Shown piece after piece: positions 54,841 to 63,076 of a stretch of 64,000 bases of DNA. Position numbers and translations under genes: made by a program. The DNA is from Bremerella sp. JC817 (GTDB taxonomy: Bacteria > Planctomycetota > Planctomycetia > Pirellulales > Pirellulaceae). The DNA lies in assembly GCF_040718835.1 (NCBI RefSeq), contig NZ_JBFEFG010000267.1, positions 186,001-250,000 on the forward strand. The letters run 5' to 3'. The number at the start of each line of letters is the position of its first letter. Positions within the stretch are counted from its first letter, which is position 1. Under the pieces are notes generated by a model. It was not told the DNA's origin. It saw only the letters and a program-made list of their open reading frames with translations, and searched no databases.

Positions 54841-55193
54841 GCATCGGCCCCTCTGCCAGCGAACGTCCCAGGCACTTCATGAAGACTTCTTCAATGATGT
54901 GGTGTAAATCATGGTGTTCGTTTTGGGCGAAAGTGTTACAGTGAAGCCAATCCCGCGTGGATCTGCGATCGCCGTCCCCAACATCAATAACCACTGCCCC
55001 AAAAGCGGCATACCTCGGGACATGCTTCTGGAACGTTCGATACGAAATCGAAGCCAAATGTGCCGTAGTTTGCCGTTAGTTGACTAGCAGCGAACTTCTT
55101 CCTGGTTGTTGAACGTTGCTCAGCGGCGAGTCTGCCGGATGGCAGTCAAGCACGAACCACGAGTGAGTATACGTACGCAACCAGGATTCACCC
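54841..55193. other. Intergenic region before the RND operon, with a HisB-like antisense stretch
   Basis: 353 bases. On the minus strand 54848-54946 reads LH followed by NEHHDLHHIIEEVF and then LGRSLAEG, which resembles the C-terminal metal-binding motif of HisB (see findings). No promoter or ribosome site for it. Otherwise nothing recognised. Confidence 0.35.
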
Positions 55194-56468
55194 ATGCTCA
55201 GTCATTCTTACTCTCGCCTTGGTGTCTGCGAATGCCTCCTCTTGATGCTCTCGACCGTGGCGATTGGTTGTGCCAAGACCAACGAATATCAGCCACCGCC
55301 ACCGGTTGAAGTGAACGTGGCCACACCGCTGATCCGCGACGTGACGATCTACATGGAAGAGACCGGGACGACCGAAGCTGTCGAACGGGTCGAGATTCGA
55401 GCTCGCGTCGAAGGGTTCATCGAAGAGATCAAGTTCGAGCCCAACGAGATCGTGGAAGCGAATCAAGTGCTGTTCGTCCTCGAACGACGCCGATACCAGG
55501 CCGCCCGGGATATGGCGAGTGCGGAACTCGATGCCCAGAAAGTCTCGCTGGAGAAAGCCAAGATCGAGTACGCTCGCCAGAAAGAACTGTTTGATAAGAA
55601 GGCCACGCCGGAAACGAACCTGGTCGCGGCGAGAGCCGAAATGGATGGAGCCGAAGCAGCTGTGCTTTCAGCGGAAGCCCACCTGGACGAAGCCCAGCTA
55701 AACCTTGACTACACCGAAGTCCGTACGCCCATCAAAGGCCAGGTCGGCAAAGCCCTGGTAAAGAAAGGGAACCTGGTCACCGGTTCTCCTTCGACACATC
55801 TGGCCACGGTCATCTCGTACGACAACATTTACGCCAACTTCTCAATTACGGAACGGGACTACTTGGAGTTCCTCGATACCAAGGAATCGATGGGTGCCGA
55901 CACTGCCAGCGACATGCCCCTTTACCTGGCTCGAGCAACGGACGACGACTTTCCATTCCAAGGCCGTTTTAACTTCGCCGATCTGGCCGTGGATGAAAGT
56001 ACTGGTACGTTTGCAGTTCGAGCGATCTTCCCCAATCCGAATCAGAAGATCGTCCCGGGCTTGTTCGTTCGCATTCGTGCCCCGATTGAAGTGAAGAAAG
56101 ATGCTTTGCTGATTCCAGAGCGAGCGACCGGCTTCGATCAAACCGGAATGTACGTGTTGATTGTGAATGCCGAGAATGAAGTCGAGCGCCGCAATATCGA
56201 AGTCGGCAATAAGTTCGGCGAAATGGTCGTGGCTTTAACTGGCCTTGAACCAACCGACCGGGTCATCATCGATGGCATTCAGCAGTCGCGTCCCGGGGCG
56301 GTGGTCGATCCAAAAGAAACCACGCTCACAATGGACGAGTCACTGCTGAACCCTCCGGGGCCAAAGCCCAAGTCAACCGATTCACAGCCTGATGCCGATG
56401 TCCCATCGCGGCCGATGAACGATCAGCCACCTCGCACAGAGGGTGAGCCAGAGTCGTCGCAGTCGTAG
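55194..56468 (+). CDS. RND efflux periplasmic adaptor (membrane fusion protein)
   Basis: 424 aa. Lipoprotein signal with STVAIGC lipobox (Cys26). The HlyD/AcrA layout is complete: a beta-barrel/lipoyl half-motif (GFIEEIKFEPNEIVEANQVLFVLE), a helical hairpin rich in Glu/Lys (about 105-170), the second lipoyl half (LDYTEVRTPIKGQVGKALVKKGNLV), a beta-barrel, and a membrane-proximal domain with FVRIRAPIE. A Pro-rich tail follows. It links the inner-membrane pump to an outer-membrane channel that is not encoded here. 36 bp upstream of the pump gene. Confidence 0.93.
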   Translation: MLSHSYSRLGVCECLLLMLSTVAIGCAKTNEYQPPPPVEVNVATPLIRDVTIYMEETGTTEAVERVEIRARVEGFIEEIKFEPNEIVEANQVLFVLERRRYQAARDMASAELDAQKVSLEKAKIEYARQKELFDKKATPETNLVAARAEMDGAEAAVLSAEAHLDEAQLNLDYTEVRTPIKGQVGKALVKKGNLVTGSPSTHLATVISYDNIYANFSITERDYLEFLDTKESMGADTASDMPLYLARATDDDFPFQGRFNFADLAVDESTGTFAVRAIFPNPNQKIVPGLFVRIRAPIEVKKDALLIPERATGFDQTGMYVLIVNAENEVERRNIEVGNKFGEMVVALTGLEPTDRVIIDGIQQSRPGAVVDPKETTLTMDESLLNPPGPKPKSTDSQPDADVPSRPMNDQPPRTEGEPESSQS

Positions 56469-56504
56469 TTCACCCGAGTTCTCCCACGCGATGGAATCGT
56501 ACGT

Positions 56505-59500
56505 ATGTCTCGCTTCTTCATCTATCGGCCGATCTTTGCCACGGTTATTTCGATTGTCATCGTACTTGCCGGTGCGGTGGCTCAAACGACGTTACCGGTG
56601 GCCAAGTTCCCGCAGATCACGCCTCCTACGGTTCAGGTCACCGCCTTTTACCCAGGTGCGAATCCCAACGTGATCGCGGAAACCGTGGCTTCCCCGATTG
56701 AACAGGAAGTCAATGGCGTCGAGAACATGCTCTATATGTCGTCGACCTGCGCGGACGATGGTTCGTACACGTTGAACGTGACGTTCGAAACCGGCACCGA
56801 CATGGACATGGCCACCGTGCTCGTGCAAAACCGGGTTGCCATTGCGAATCCCAAGCTGCCGGAAGATGTCCGGCGGCAAGGCGTGACGACGAAGAAGCAG
56901 TCGACACAAATTGTTCAGTTCATCACGCTCACTTCGGAGAACCCGAACCACGACGGCCTCTTTCTCAGCAATTACGCGACGATCAATCTTCGGGACCAAC
57001 TCGGGCGTATCGATGGGGTTGGAGCATTGAATATCTTCGGAGCGGACGATTACAGTATGCGAGTCTGGCTCGATCCAACAAAACTCAAGACACGTGATCT
57101 AACAACCGCCGATGTGATCGCAGCCATCCAGGAACAGAATGTTCAAGTCGCTGCAGGCCGAGTTGGCGAACCACCCACGTCGGACGCGACGGCGTTTCAG
57201 ATGGTAATCAACACCCAGGGACGCTTGGCGGAAGTTCGCCAGTTTGAAGACCTGATTTTGAAGACGGGCGAAGGAAACGGGATTACCCGGCTGAAAGATG
57301 TCGCGACGGTCGAACTGGGGGCGAAATCGTATAACTTCAGCGCCTATTCCAACGGATCGAGCTGCGCGGCGATTGCAGTCTATCAGCTGCCGGGGGCGAA
57401 CGCTCTCGATCTGGCCGCGGCGGTTAAAGAGCAGATGGAGCGAATGAAGCGGCAGTTTCCCCAGGGAATGACGTATTCCATTCCGTTCGACACGACCCGC
57501 TTTGTCGACGCCTCGATCACCGAAGTTTATTCGACGCTCTTCATCGCCGTGCTGCTAGTGGTGTTGGTGATCTTTATCTTCCTGCAGGACTGGCGAGCCA
57601 CGCTGGTTCCGACCGCAGCGATCCCTGTTGCATTGATCGGCACATTTGCCATGATGGCAGGCATCGGCTTCTCGATTAACATGCTCACGCTGTTCGGAAT
57701 CGTGCTGGCAATCGGAATCGTCGTGGATGATGCGATCGTGGTTGTTGAAAACGCTTCGCGTCATATCGACGCAGGGCTGTCGCCGAAAGAAGCCGCCGTC
57801 AAAGCGATGGACGAAATCACCGGTCCGGTGATCGCTACAACATTGGTGCTGCTGGCCGTGTTCGTTCCGACTGCCTTCATGGGCGGGATCGTCGGTGAAA
57901 TGTATCGCCAGTTTGCGTTGACGATTTCCGCGGCGGTGGCCCTTAGCACCGTGAATGCACTTTCCCTGAGCCCGGCGTTGTGTGGACTGCTGCTTCGTCC
58001 CACGAAGGAAACGGCTCAGCGAGGCGAGTTCCTGCCCCGAACCTTGGTGGCGCTACTGCTGGCCGCGGTTGGGTGCTGGCTGGCTTTTCGCTTTGTCGGC
58101 GGACTTGGTTGGACGACGACGGTCGCCGCGATTGCCGCTCCGATCATCGCCGCCCTGGCAGGCTGGTTGTGCGCGGCCTTTTTAAACGGCCTTTTGCGGG
58201 GCTTCTTCCGAGTATTCAACCGAGCCTTCGACTTCGGCACGAAACGGTACGAATGGGTCGTCTCCGCTTTGGTCCGTCGGATCTCGATTGCGATCGTCTT
58301 GTTCACGATCTTGCTGGTGACAACCGGCTATGGCCTGCAATCGATTCCCAACGGCTTCTTGCCGCTGGAAGATCAGGGCTACGCATTCGTAAACATTCAA
58401 CTCCCGGACGCCTCGGCTCAGAGTCGGACCGTGGAGGTGGTGAAAGAGATCGACAAGATCATCGCCGAAACGGAAGGAGTCGCCGACTGGGTTTCTGTCG
58501 CAGGCTTTTCGATTTTGAGCGGTACCGCAGGCTCGAACAGCGGTCTGGTAGCCGTTGTGTTCGAGCCGTGGGAAGATCGCAAATCGCCCAGCCTAAGCCA
58601 GATGGCCATTCTCGGCCGCATCAACGCCAAGTTACGAACGTTGAAGGAAGCAAGCTGCATCGTGTTTCCTCCGCCTCCGATCGACGGCCTGGGAAATGCC
58701 AGTGGTTTCCAAATGCAAGTCCAGGATGTCGGCGGGGCAGGGCTGACCACACTGCAAACGATCACCGACGAAATGGTCGCCGATGGCAACGCTCAGTCTG
58801 GCCTGCAAGGTCTCAATACAACGTTCCGCGCCGACGTGCCCCAGTTGTATGCCGAGATCGATCGCACCAAGGTCAAGTCGCTTGATATTCCGCTGAACTC
58901 CGTCTTCGAAACGATGCAGGCCTTCATGGGTTCGGCTTATGTGAACGACTTCAACCAGTTCGGGCGAACATGGCAAGTTCGCGTGCAAGCCGATCAACGA
59001 TTCCGCATCGAACCGGAAGACTTGCTGCGATTGGAAGTGCGAAACAAGGCAGGAGAAATGATTCCGCTGGGAGCCTTCACGACGGTTCGACGCACGGTTG
59101 GGCCGCAGGTGATTCAGCGGTACAACCTTTACCCATCAGCCCAAATCAATGGTCAACCTGCCCCCGGTTATAGCTCAGGCGAAGCTCTAACCTTGATGGA
59201 ACAGATGGCAGCCAACAAGTTCCCGCCTTCGATCTCGTACGAATGGACCGGGATGTCGTATCAGGAAAAGCTGCTCAGCGAATCGGAGTCGTTAACCGAG
59301 AATCCTTCGTTCATCTTGTTCCTGTCGATCTTGCTGGTGTTCCTGGTGCTGGCCGCGCAGTACGAGAGTTGGACCAGTCCCATGGCGGTGATCGCAGTCG
59401 TTCCGCTCTCTGCGTTGGGGGTGGTGATCGCCCTGCTTTCACGCGGCGCGGATAACAACGTTTACACGCAAATCGGTTTGGTGCTGTTGGTGGCCCTCGC

Positions 59501-59834
59501 TAGTAAGAATGCCATTCTGATCGTCGAGTTCGCCGCGGAACTGCGCCGTGATGGCAAGTCGTTAATCGACTCGGCGGTCGAGGCCGCTACGCTTCGATTC
59601 CGAGCCATTCTGATGACGGCGTTCTCTTCGATTCTTGGCTTTTTGCCGCTGTTGATCGCCGCCGGGGCAGGGGCCGCGAGTCGTCAGGCGGTGGGCAATG
59701 CGGTGGTGGGTGGTATGATGGCAGCGACGATTTTTTCGTTGCTTTTCGTCCCGTCGTTCTTCGTCATATTTCGAGGACTCGGCGAGTGGCTCGGCATTCA
59801 AGCCAAGCCAGAACCTCAGCCTGCGAAGAAATAG
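56505..59834 (+). CDS. HAE1-family RND efflux pump, AcrB-like, with an extra membrane hairpin
   Basis: 1109 aa, inner membrane, proton-driven export of hydrophobic toxins. Familiar segments: FIYRPIFATVISI (TM1), SPIEQEVNGVENMLYMSS, LLVVLVIFIFLQDWRA, GIVVDDAIVVVENASRH with the TM4 Asp pair, LAALVLVV-like TM8-10 and a final PSFFVIFR. Between TM6 (LSPALCGLLLRP) and the amphipathic helix (FFRVFNRAFD) there is an insert of about 60 aa (58003-58190) with two extra hydrophobic helices, absent from AcrB. ATG 56505. Confidence 0.93.
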   Translation: MSRFFIYRPIFATVISIVIVLAGAVAQTTLPVAKFPQITPPTVQVTAFYPGANPNVIAETVASPIEQEVNGVENMLYMSSTCADDGSYTLNVTFETGTDMDMATVLVQNRVAIANPKLPEDVRRQGVTTKKQSTQIVQFITLTSENPNHDGLFLSNYATINLRDQLGRIDGVGALNIFGADDYSMRVWLDPTKLKTRDLTTADVIAAIQEQNVQVAAGRVGEPPTSDATAFQMVINTQGRLAEVRQFEDLILKTGEGNGITRLKDVATVELGAKSYNFSAYSNGSSCAAIAVYQLPGANALDLAAAVKEQMERMKRQFPQGMTYSIPFDTTRFVDASITEVYSTLFIAVLLVVLVIFIFLQDWRATLVPTAAIPVALIGTFAMMAGIGFSINMLTLFGIVLAIGIVVDDAIVVVENASRHIDAGLSPKEAAVKAMDEITGPVIATTLVLLAVFVPTAFMGGIVGEMYRQFALTISAAVALSTVNALSLSPALCGLLLRPTKETAQRGEFLPRTLVALLLAAVGCWLAFRFVGGLGWTTTVAAIAAPIIAALAGWLCAAFLNGLLRGFFRVFNRAFDFGTKRYEWVVSALVRRISIAIVLFTILLVTTGYGLQSIPNGFLPLEDQGYAFVNIQLPDASAQSRTVEVVKEIDKIIAETEGVADWVSVAGFSILSGTAGSNSGLVAVVFEPWEDRKSPSLSQMAILGRINAKLRTLKEASCIVFPPPPIDGLGNASGFQMQVQDVGGAGLTTLQTITDEMVADGNAQSGLQGLNTTFRADVPQLYAEIDRTKVKSLDIPLNSVFETMQAFMGSAYVNDFNQFGRTWQVRVQADQRFRIEPEDLLRLEVRNKAGEMIPLGAFTTVRRTVGPQVIQRYNLYPSAQINGQPAPGYSSGEALTLMEQMAANKFPPSISYEWTGMSYQEKLLSESESLTENPSFILFLSILLVFLVLAAQYESWTSPMAVIAVVPLSALGVVIALLSRGADNNVYTQIGLVLLVALASKNAILIVEFAAELRRDGKSLIDSAVEAATLRFRAILMTAFSSILGFLPLLIAAGAGAASRQAVGNAVVGGMMAATIFSLLFVPSFFVIFRGLGEWLGIQAKPEPQPAKK

Positions 59835-59898
59835 CTTCCAGGCGACGCGATCTGTCACCACGTCATATCATCGCAATTAGAATCCCGAGGGGGATGCA

Positions 59899-60609
59899 AT
59901 GTTTCTCACCAGACAGTCGGAAGAACATGGCGAGCAAATTCGTTTTTCCATTTTGCTCGGTTCGCTGGTGATCGCCGTTGTTATCGGTCCGCTGCTGGAA
60001 CAAACCCAACTCGGCGAGATCGTCCAGGTCACCTGTTTGTCGCTCGTTTTTCTAGCGGCGGTACTGGTCAATTGGCGAAGCCGCGTTCGATTCTCGGTGG
60101 TTGGCACCGCGGCACTTGTTGGGCTTTCGCTGCACTGGGCCTCGCTTGTGTTCACAGGCAGCGAGGTTTCGATTGCTCGGTTCGTTGGCGGGTTCCTTTT
60201 CTTGGCGCTGACAGCGTCGCTTCTGATGCGTTCGATCATCGTCGAACACCAGGCCACTCCCAATGCGATCCTGGGATCGATCTGCATCTATTTGATCATG
60301 GGACTGATGTGGGCACTTGGCTACGAAGCGTTGACTTACATGGAAGCCGAACCGTTCGCTTATCCCAAGGCAATCGCGGGCGAAGAAGCCATGCCGAGGC
60401 AAAATCTAGCGACCCTGCTGTACTTCAGCTTCGTGACGATGTCGACGCTCGGCTATGGAGATATCACGCCACAGACCGATCTTTCGCGAACGCTGACCTG
60501 GACGCAATCGGTCACAGGGCAGTTCTACCTGGCGGTACTGGTGGCTCGCCTGGTGAGCGTGCTGCCGCAAAGCAGTCAGCGAGAATCAACCGAAGTCGAA
60601 GCGAAGTAG
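59899..60609 (+). CDS. Potassium-channel-like membrane protein (GYGD filter)
   Basis: 236 aa. About six hydrophobic helices, with a C-terminal pore: the pore helix LLYFSFVTMSTLGYGDITP has the K+-selective TxGYGD filter, followed by a last TM (TGQFYLAVLVARLVSVL). The N-terminal four helices carry no clear voltage-sensor Arg ladder. A cytosolic RCK domain is missing. A GAGGGGGA lies just upstream of the ATG. 64 bp after the efflux pump. The 3' end overlaps the opposing methyltransferase gene by 24 bp. Confidence 0.85.
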   Translation: MFLTRQSEEHGEQIRFSILLGSLVIAVVIGPLLEQTQLGEIVQVTCLSLVFLAAVLVNWRSRVRFSVVGTAALVGLSLHWASLVFTGSEVSIARFVGGFLFLALTASLLMRSIIVEHQATPNAILGSICIYLIMGLMWALGYEALTYMEAEPFAYPKAIAGEEAMPRQNLATLLYFSFVTMSTLGYGDITPQTDLSRTLTWTQSVTGQFYLAVLVARLVSVLPQSSQRESTEVEAK

Positions 60610-61407
60610 CTGCCCCATTCGGCGAAGCGGCGGAATCCAACGTGACGTGAGAAATGCAGTCCGCATCCACCATCCGACGCGGGCCGCCTGCTGAGCAATA
60701 CCATCGGTGTTCTCTTCCTGCAGCCGAAGCCCTGGCACCGACTGTTCGAGCAGCCGGGGATGATCAAGTCGCCAATGAAGTTGCTCCTTCGAGTTCCGCA
60801 TGATCGGCAATTGGTTCAGCCACCACACGCCCCAACTGTTGTAGGCATCGAATGCCAGCTCACCTGATTCAAAGTATGCGACCATCGACCGAAAGATCTG
60901 CTGGACCTGCTCTGCGTCCAGATAGGCCAAGACTCCTTCCGCCACGATGAGCGTGGGACGATCTTGAGGGATCTGCTGTAGCCACGCATCTTCCAGCATC
61001 GAGGCACCAATCAGAGTGCACCCGGAACGCGGCGGATAGATCTGCCGTCGAAGCTGGATGACCTCCGGAAAATCGATTTCCCACCAGGCCGTTTCCGGCT
61101 TCGGATCTACGCGAAACAAACGACTATCGAGGCCACATCCCAGATGGATTACGTTGGCCTGGGGATGCTGATTGAGGAACTGACTGGTCCACACGTCGAG
61201 CACCTTGGCTCGGACCGCCATCGCGACGATCGCTTCGTGCGTAAGCGGGATTTGCTGGAAATCGAAGTCGACTTTTTCAATTGCATCCGCCGCGAATCGA
61301 TCTTCGAGCACTGAGTCGGCAAACTGGCTTTCCAATGCCTTGCCACGCAGCGTAATGAGCAGCGTTTGCTGCAATGTGGTCAGATCAGATGCCGACAAAG
61401 GTTTCAC
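60586..61407 (-). CDS. Class I SAM methyltransferase, leucine-carboxyl/Tcmp-type family
   Basis: 273 aa, cytosolic. Motif I VIHLGCGLDSRLFRV and WWEIDFPEVIQLRR belong to the Tcmp/LCMT O-methyltransferases; then PTLIVAEGVLAYLDAEQVQQIF. They methylate carboxyl or hydroxyl groups of small molecules; substrate unknown. The start codon appears to be GTG at 61407; no good ribosome site seen. Divergent from the sulfatase gene. Confidence 0.85.
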   Translation of the reverse strand: MKPLSASDLTTLQQTLLITLRGKALESQFADSVLEDRFAADAIEKVDFDFQQIPLTHEAIVAMAVRAKVLDVWTSQFLNQHPQANVIHLGCGLDSRLFRVDPKPETAWWEIDFPEVIQLRRQIYPPRSGCTLIGASMLEDAWLQQIPQDRPTLIVAEGVLAYLDAEQVQQIFRSMVAYFESGELAFDAYNSWGVWWLNQLPIMRNSKEQLHWRLDHPRLLEQSVPGLRLQEENTDGIAQQAARVGWWMRTAFLTSRWIPPLRRMGQLLRFDFG

Positions 61408-61546
61408 GAAAGAATCAATTGGGAAACAGAATCGATTTCTAGTAGGATGGGGTCCCAGTCCTACCTTAGCGTATTTGGGAATTCTCGTTTCCCATTTCTA
61501 GCCTATCAGCGCAAAAAGTTATCACTTCTCGACCCCAGGTATTGCC

Positions 61547-62995
61547 ATGCCCCAACTTGCAAGACTTGTTCTGGCCCTTTGTCTCGTCCCATTCGCAGCG
61601 TCGTGGTTCTCGACACTTGAAGCGGCTGACACCGAACAGCCCAACATTTTATTTCTGTTCACCGACGATCAGGCCGGATGGGCCTTGGGGGCATCGGGCT
61701 ACCCACATGCAGTGACGCCGAATCTCGACAACCTGGTGAAGGACGGCGCCTACCTGACGAACGCTTTTACCGTGACCCCAGTCTGCAGTCCGTCGCGGGC
61801 CTCGTTAATTTCAGGTCGCTACGGAACGGAACTCGGTATCCAGGATTGGATTCATCCGCAGCGTGAACCAGATCTTGGCTTGCCCCTGGAGACGGTTACC
61901 TGGGTGCAACTGCTGAAAGATGCTGGTTACCATACCGGCCTGGTTGGTAAATGGCATCTTGGAACGCCAGATGCGATGCACCCGACTCAGTTCGGCTACG
62001 ATCACTTCGTCGGTTTTCGCACTGGGGGTGCTCCCACGAAGAACCCAACGCTCGAGAAGGATGGCAAGAACCAAAAGTTCGAGGGCCTGACCACCGACAT
62101 CCTGACTGACTTCGCGATCGACTTTCTGAAGGAACAAAAGGGGGACCAACCCTTTTGTCTGTCGGTTCATTTCCGTGCCCCGCACACCGCATGGCTCCCC
62201 GTCGCGGAAGAAGACTGGGCTCCGTTTGCGGAACTCGATCCCACGATCCCGAATCCGGATTACCCAAAACTCGACGTTCCACGCGTGAAAAAGATGACGC
62301 GTGAGTACCTGGCCAGCGTGGCTGGGGTCGACCGCAATGTGGGTCGCATTCTCAAGACACTCAAGGCGAAGGGCTTCGAGGACAACACCATCGTGATTTT
62401 CTCGAGCGACCATGGTTACAACATGGGTCACAACGGAATCTGGCATAAAGGGAACGGTCATTGGGTCCTGACGGAAAATCCACCCGCCACCGAGAACATC
62501 CCGAAGGGTCAGCGTCCTAACATGTACGACCTGGCCCTGCGAATCCCGACGATCGTTCGTTGGCCTGGCAAAGTGAAACCAGGCACCAAGATCGACGACA
62601 CGGTCTCGAATCTCGACTGGTTCCCAACCGTGTTGGAAATGGCAAACGTCAAGTTACCAGCGGAAGTGAAGATCCATGGCGAGAGCTTCGTTCCGCTGCT
62701 ACAAGGCAAAGACGTGAAATGGGACAACGACTTCTATGCGGAATACAGCACGAAGCATCAGTCGCACACGCACATGCGGATGTATCGTACGCCGGAATGG
62801 AAGTTGATTCGTGACTATTTGAACTCAGGCCGTGACGAACTTTATCACTTGACCGACGATCCGGCCGAGGCAAACAACTTGATCGATTCCGATTCGCCAG
62901 AAGTGAAGGCGGTGACTGCCAAGCTGGATGCCAAGATCCAGCAGCACATGAAGGCGATCAACGATCCGGTGCTTGAAACGCTTTCGGCCAAATAG
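61547..62995 (+). CDS. Secreted formylglycine-dependent sulfatase
   Basis: 482 aa. Signal peptide (1-27, ending TLEAAD). Ca2+ ligands Asp40/Asp41 in LFTDDQAG; the FGly site is Cys80 in VCSPSRASL; GKWHLGTP and SSDHGYNMGHNG hold other metal ligands. S1 family, heparan/iduronate-type look. It removes sulfate from sulfated algal polysaccharides or similar, in the periplasm or outside, and needs a sulfatase-modifying enzyme, which is not here. A 23-bp imperfect palindrome (61442-61464) lies upstream. Confidence 0.93.
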   Translation: MPQLARLVLALCLVPFAASWFSTLEAADTEQPNILFLFTDDQAGWALGASGYPHAVTPNLDNLVKDGAYLTNAFTVTPVCSPSRASLISGRYGTELGIQDWIHPQREPDLGLPLETVTWVQLLKDAGYHTGLVGKWHLGTPDAMHPTQFGYDHFVGFRTGGAPTKNPTLEKDGKNQKFEGLTTDILTDFAIDFLKEQKGDQPFCLSVHFRAPHTAWLPVAEEDWAPFAELDPTIPNPDYPKLDVPRVKKMTREYLASVAGVDRNVGRILKTLKAKGFEDNTIVIFSSDHGYNMGHNGIWHKGNGHWVLTENPPATENIPKGQRPNMYDLALRIPTIVRWPGKVKPGTKIDDTVSNLDWFPTVLEMANVKLPAEVKIHGESFVPLLQGKDVKWDNDFYAEYSTKHQSHTHMRMYRTPEWKLIRDYLNSGRDELYHLTDDPAEANNLIDSDSPEVKAVTAKLDAKIQQHMKAINDPVLETLSAK

Positions 62996-63021
62996 TCCGA
63001 TCCGATTCGTGAACAACAATA

Positions 63022-63053
63022 AAAAAGGCGACCTGCGATGGGTCGCCTTTTCT
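63022..63053. terminator. Bidirectional terminator between sulfatase and RPG-repeat gene
   Basis: AAAAGGCGACC / GGGTCGCCTTTT stem with a 6-nt loop, A-rich left and T-rich right; serves both convergent genes. Confidence 0.9.
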
Positions 63054-63076
63054 TTCAGGTTTCAACTGAAGTCTTC

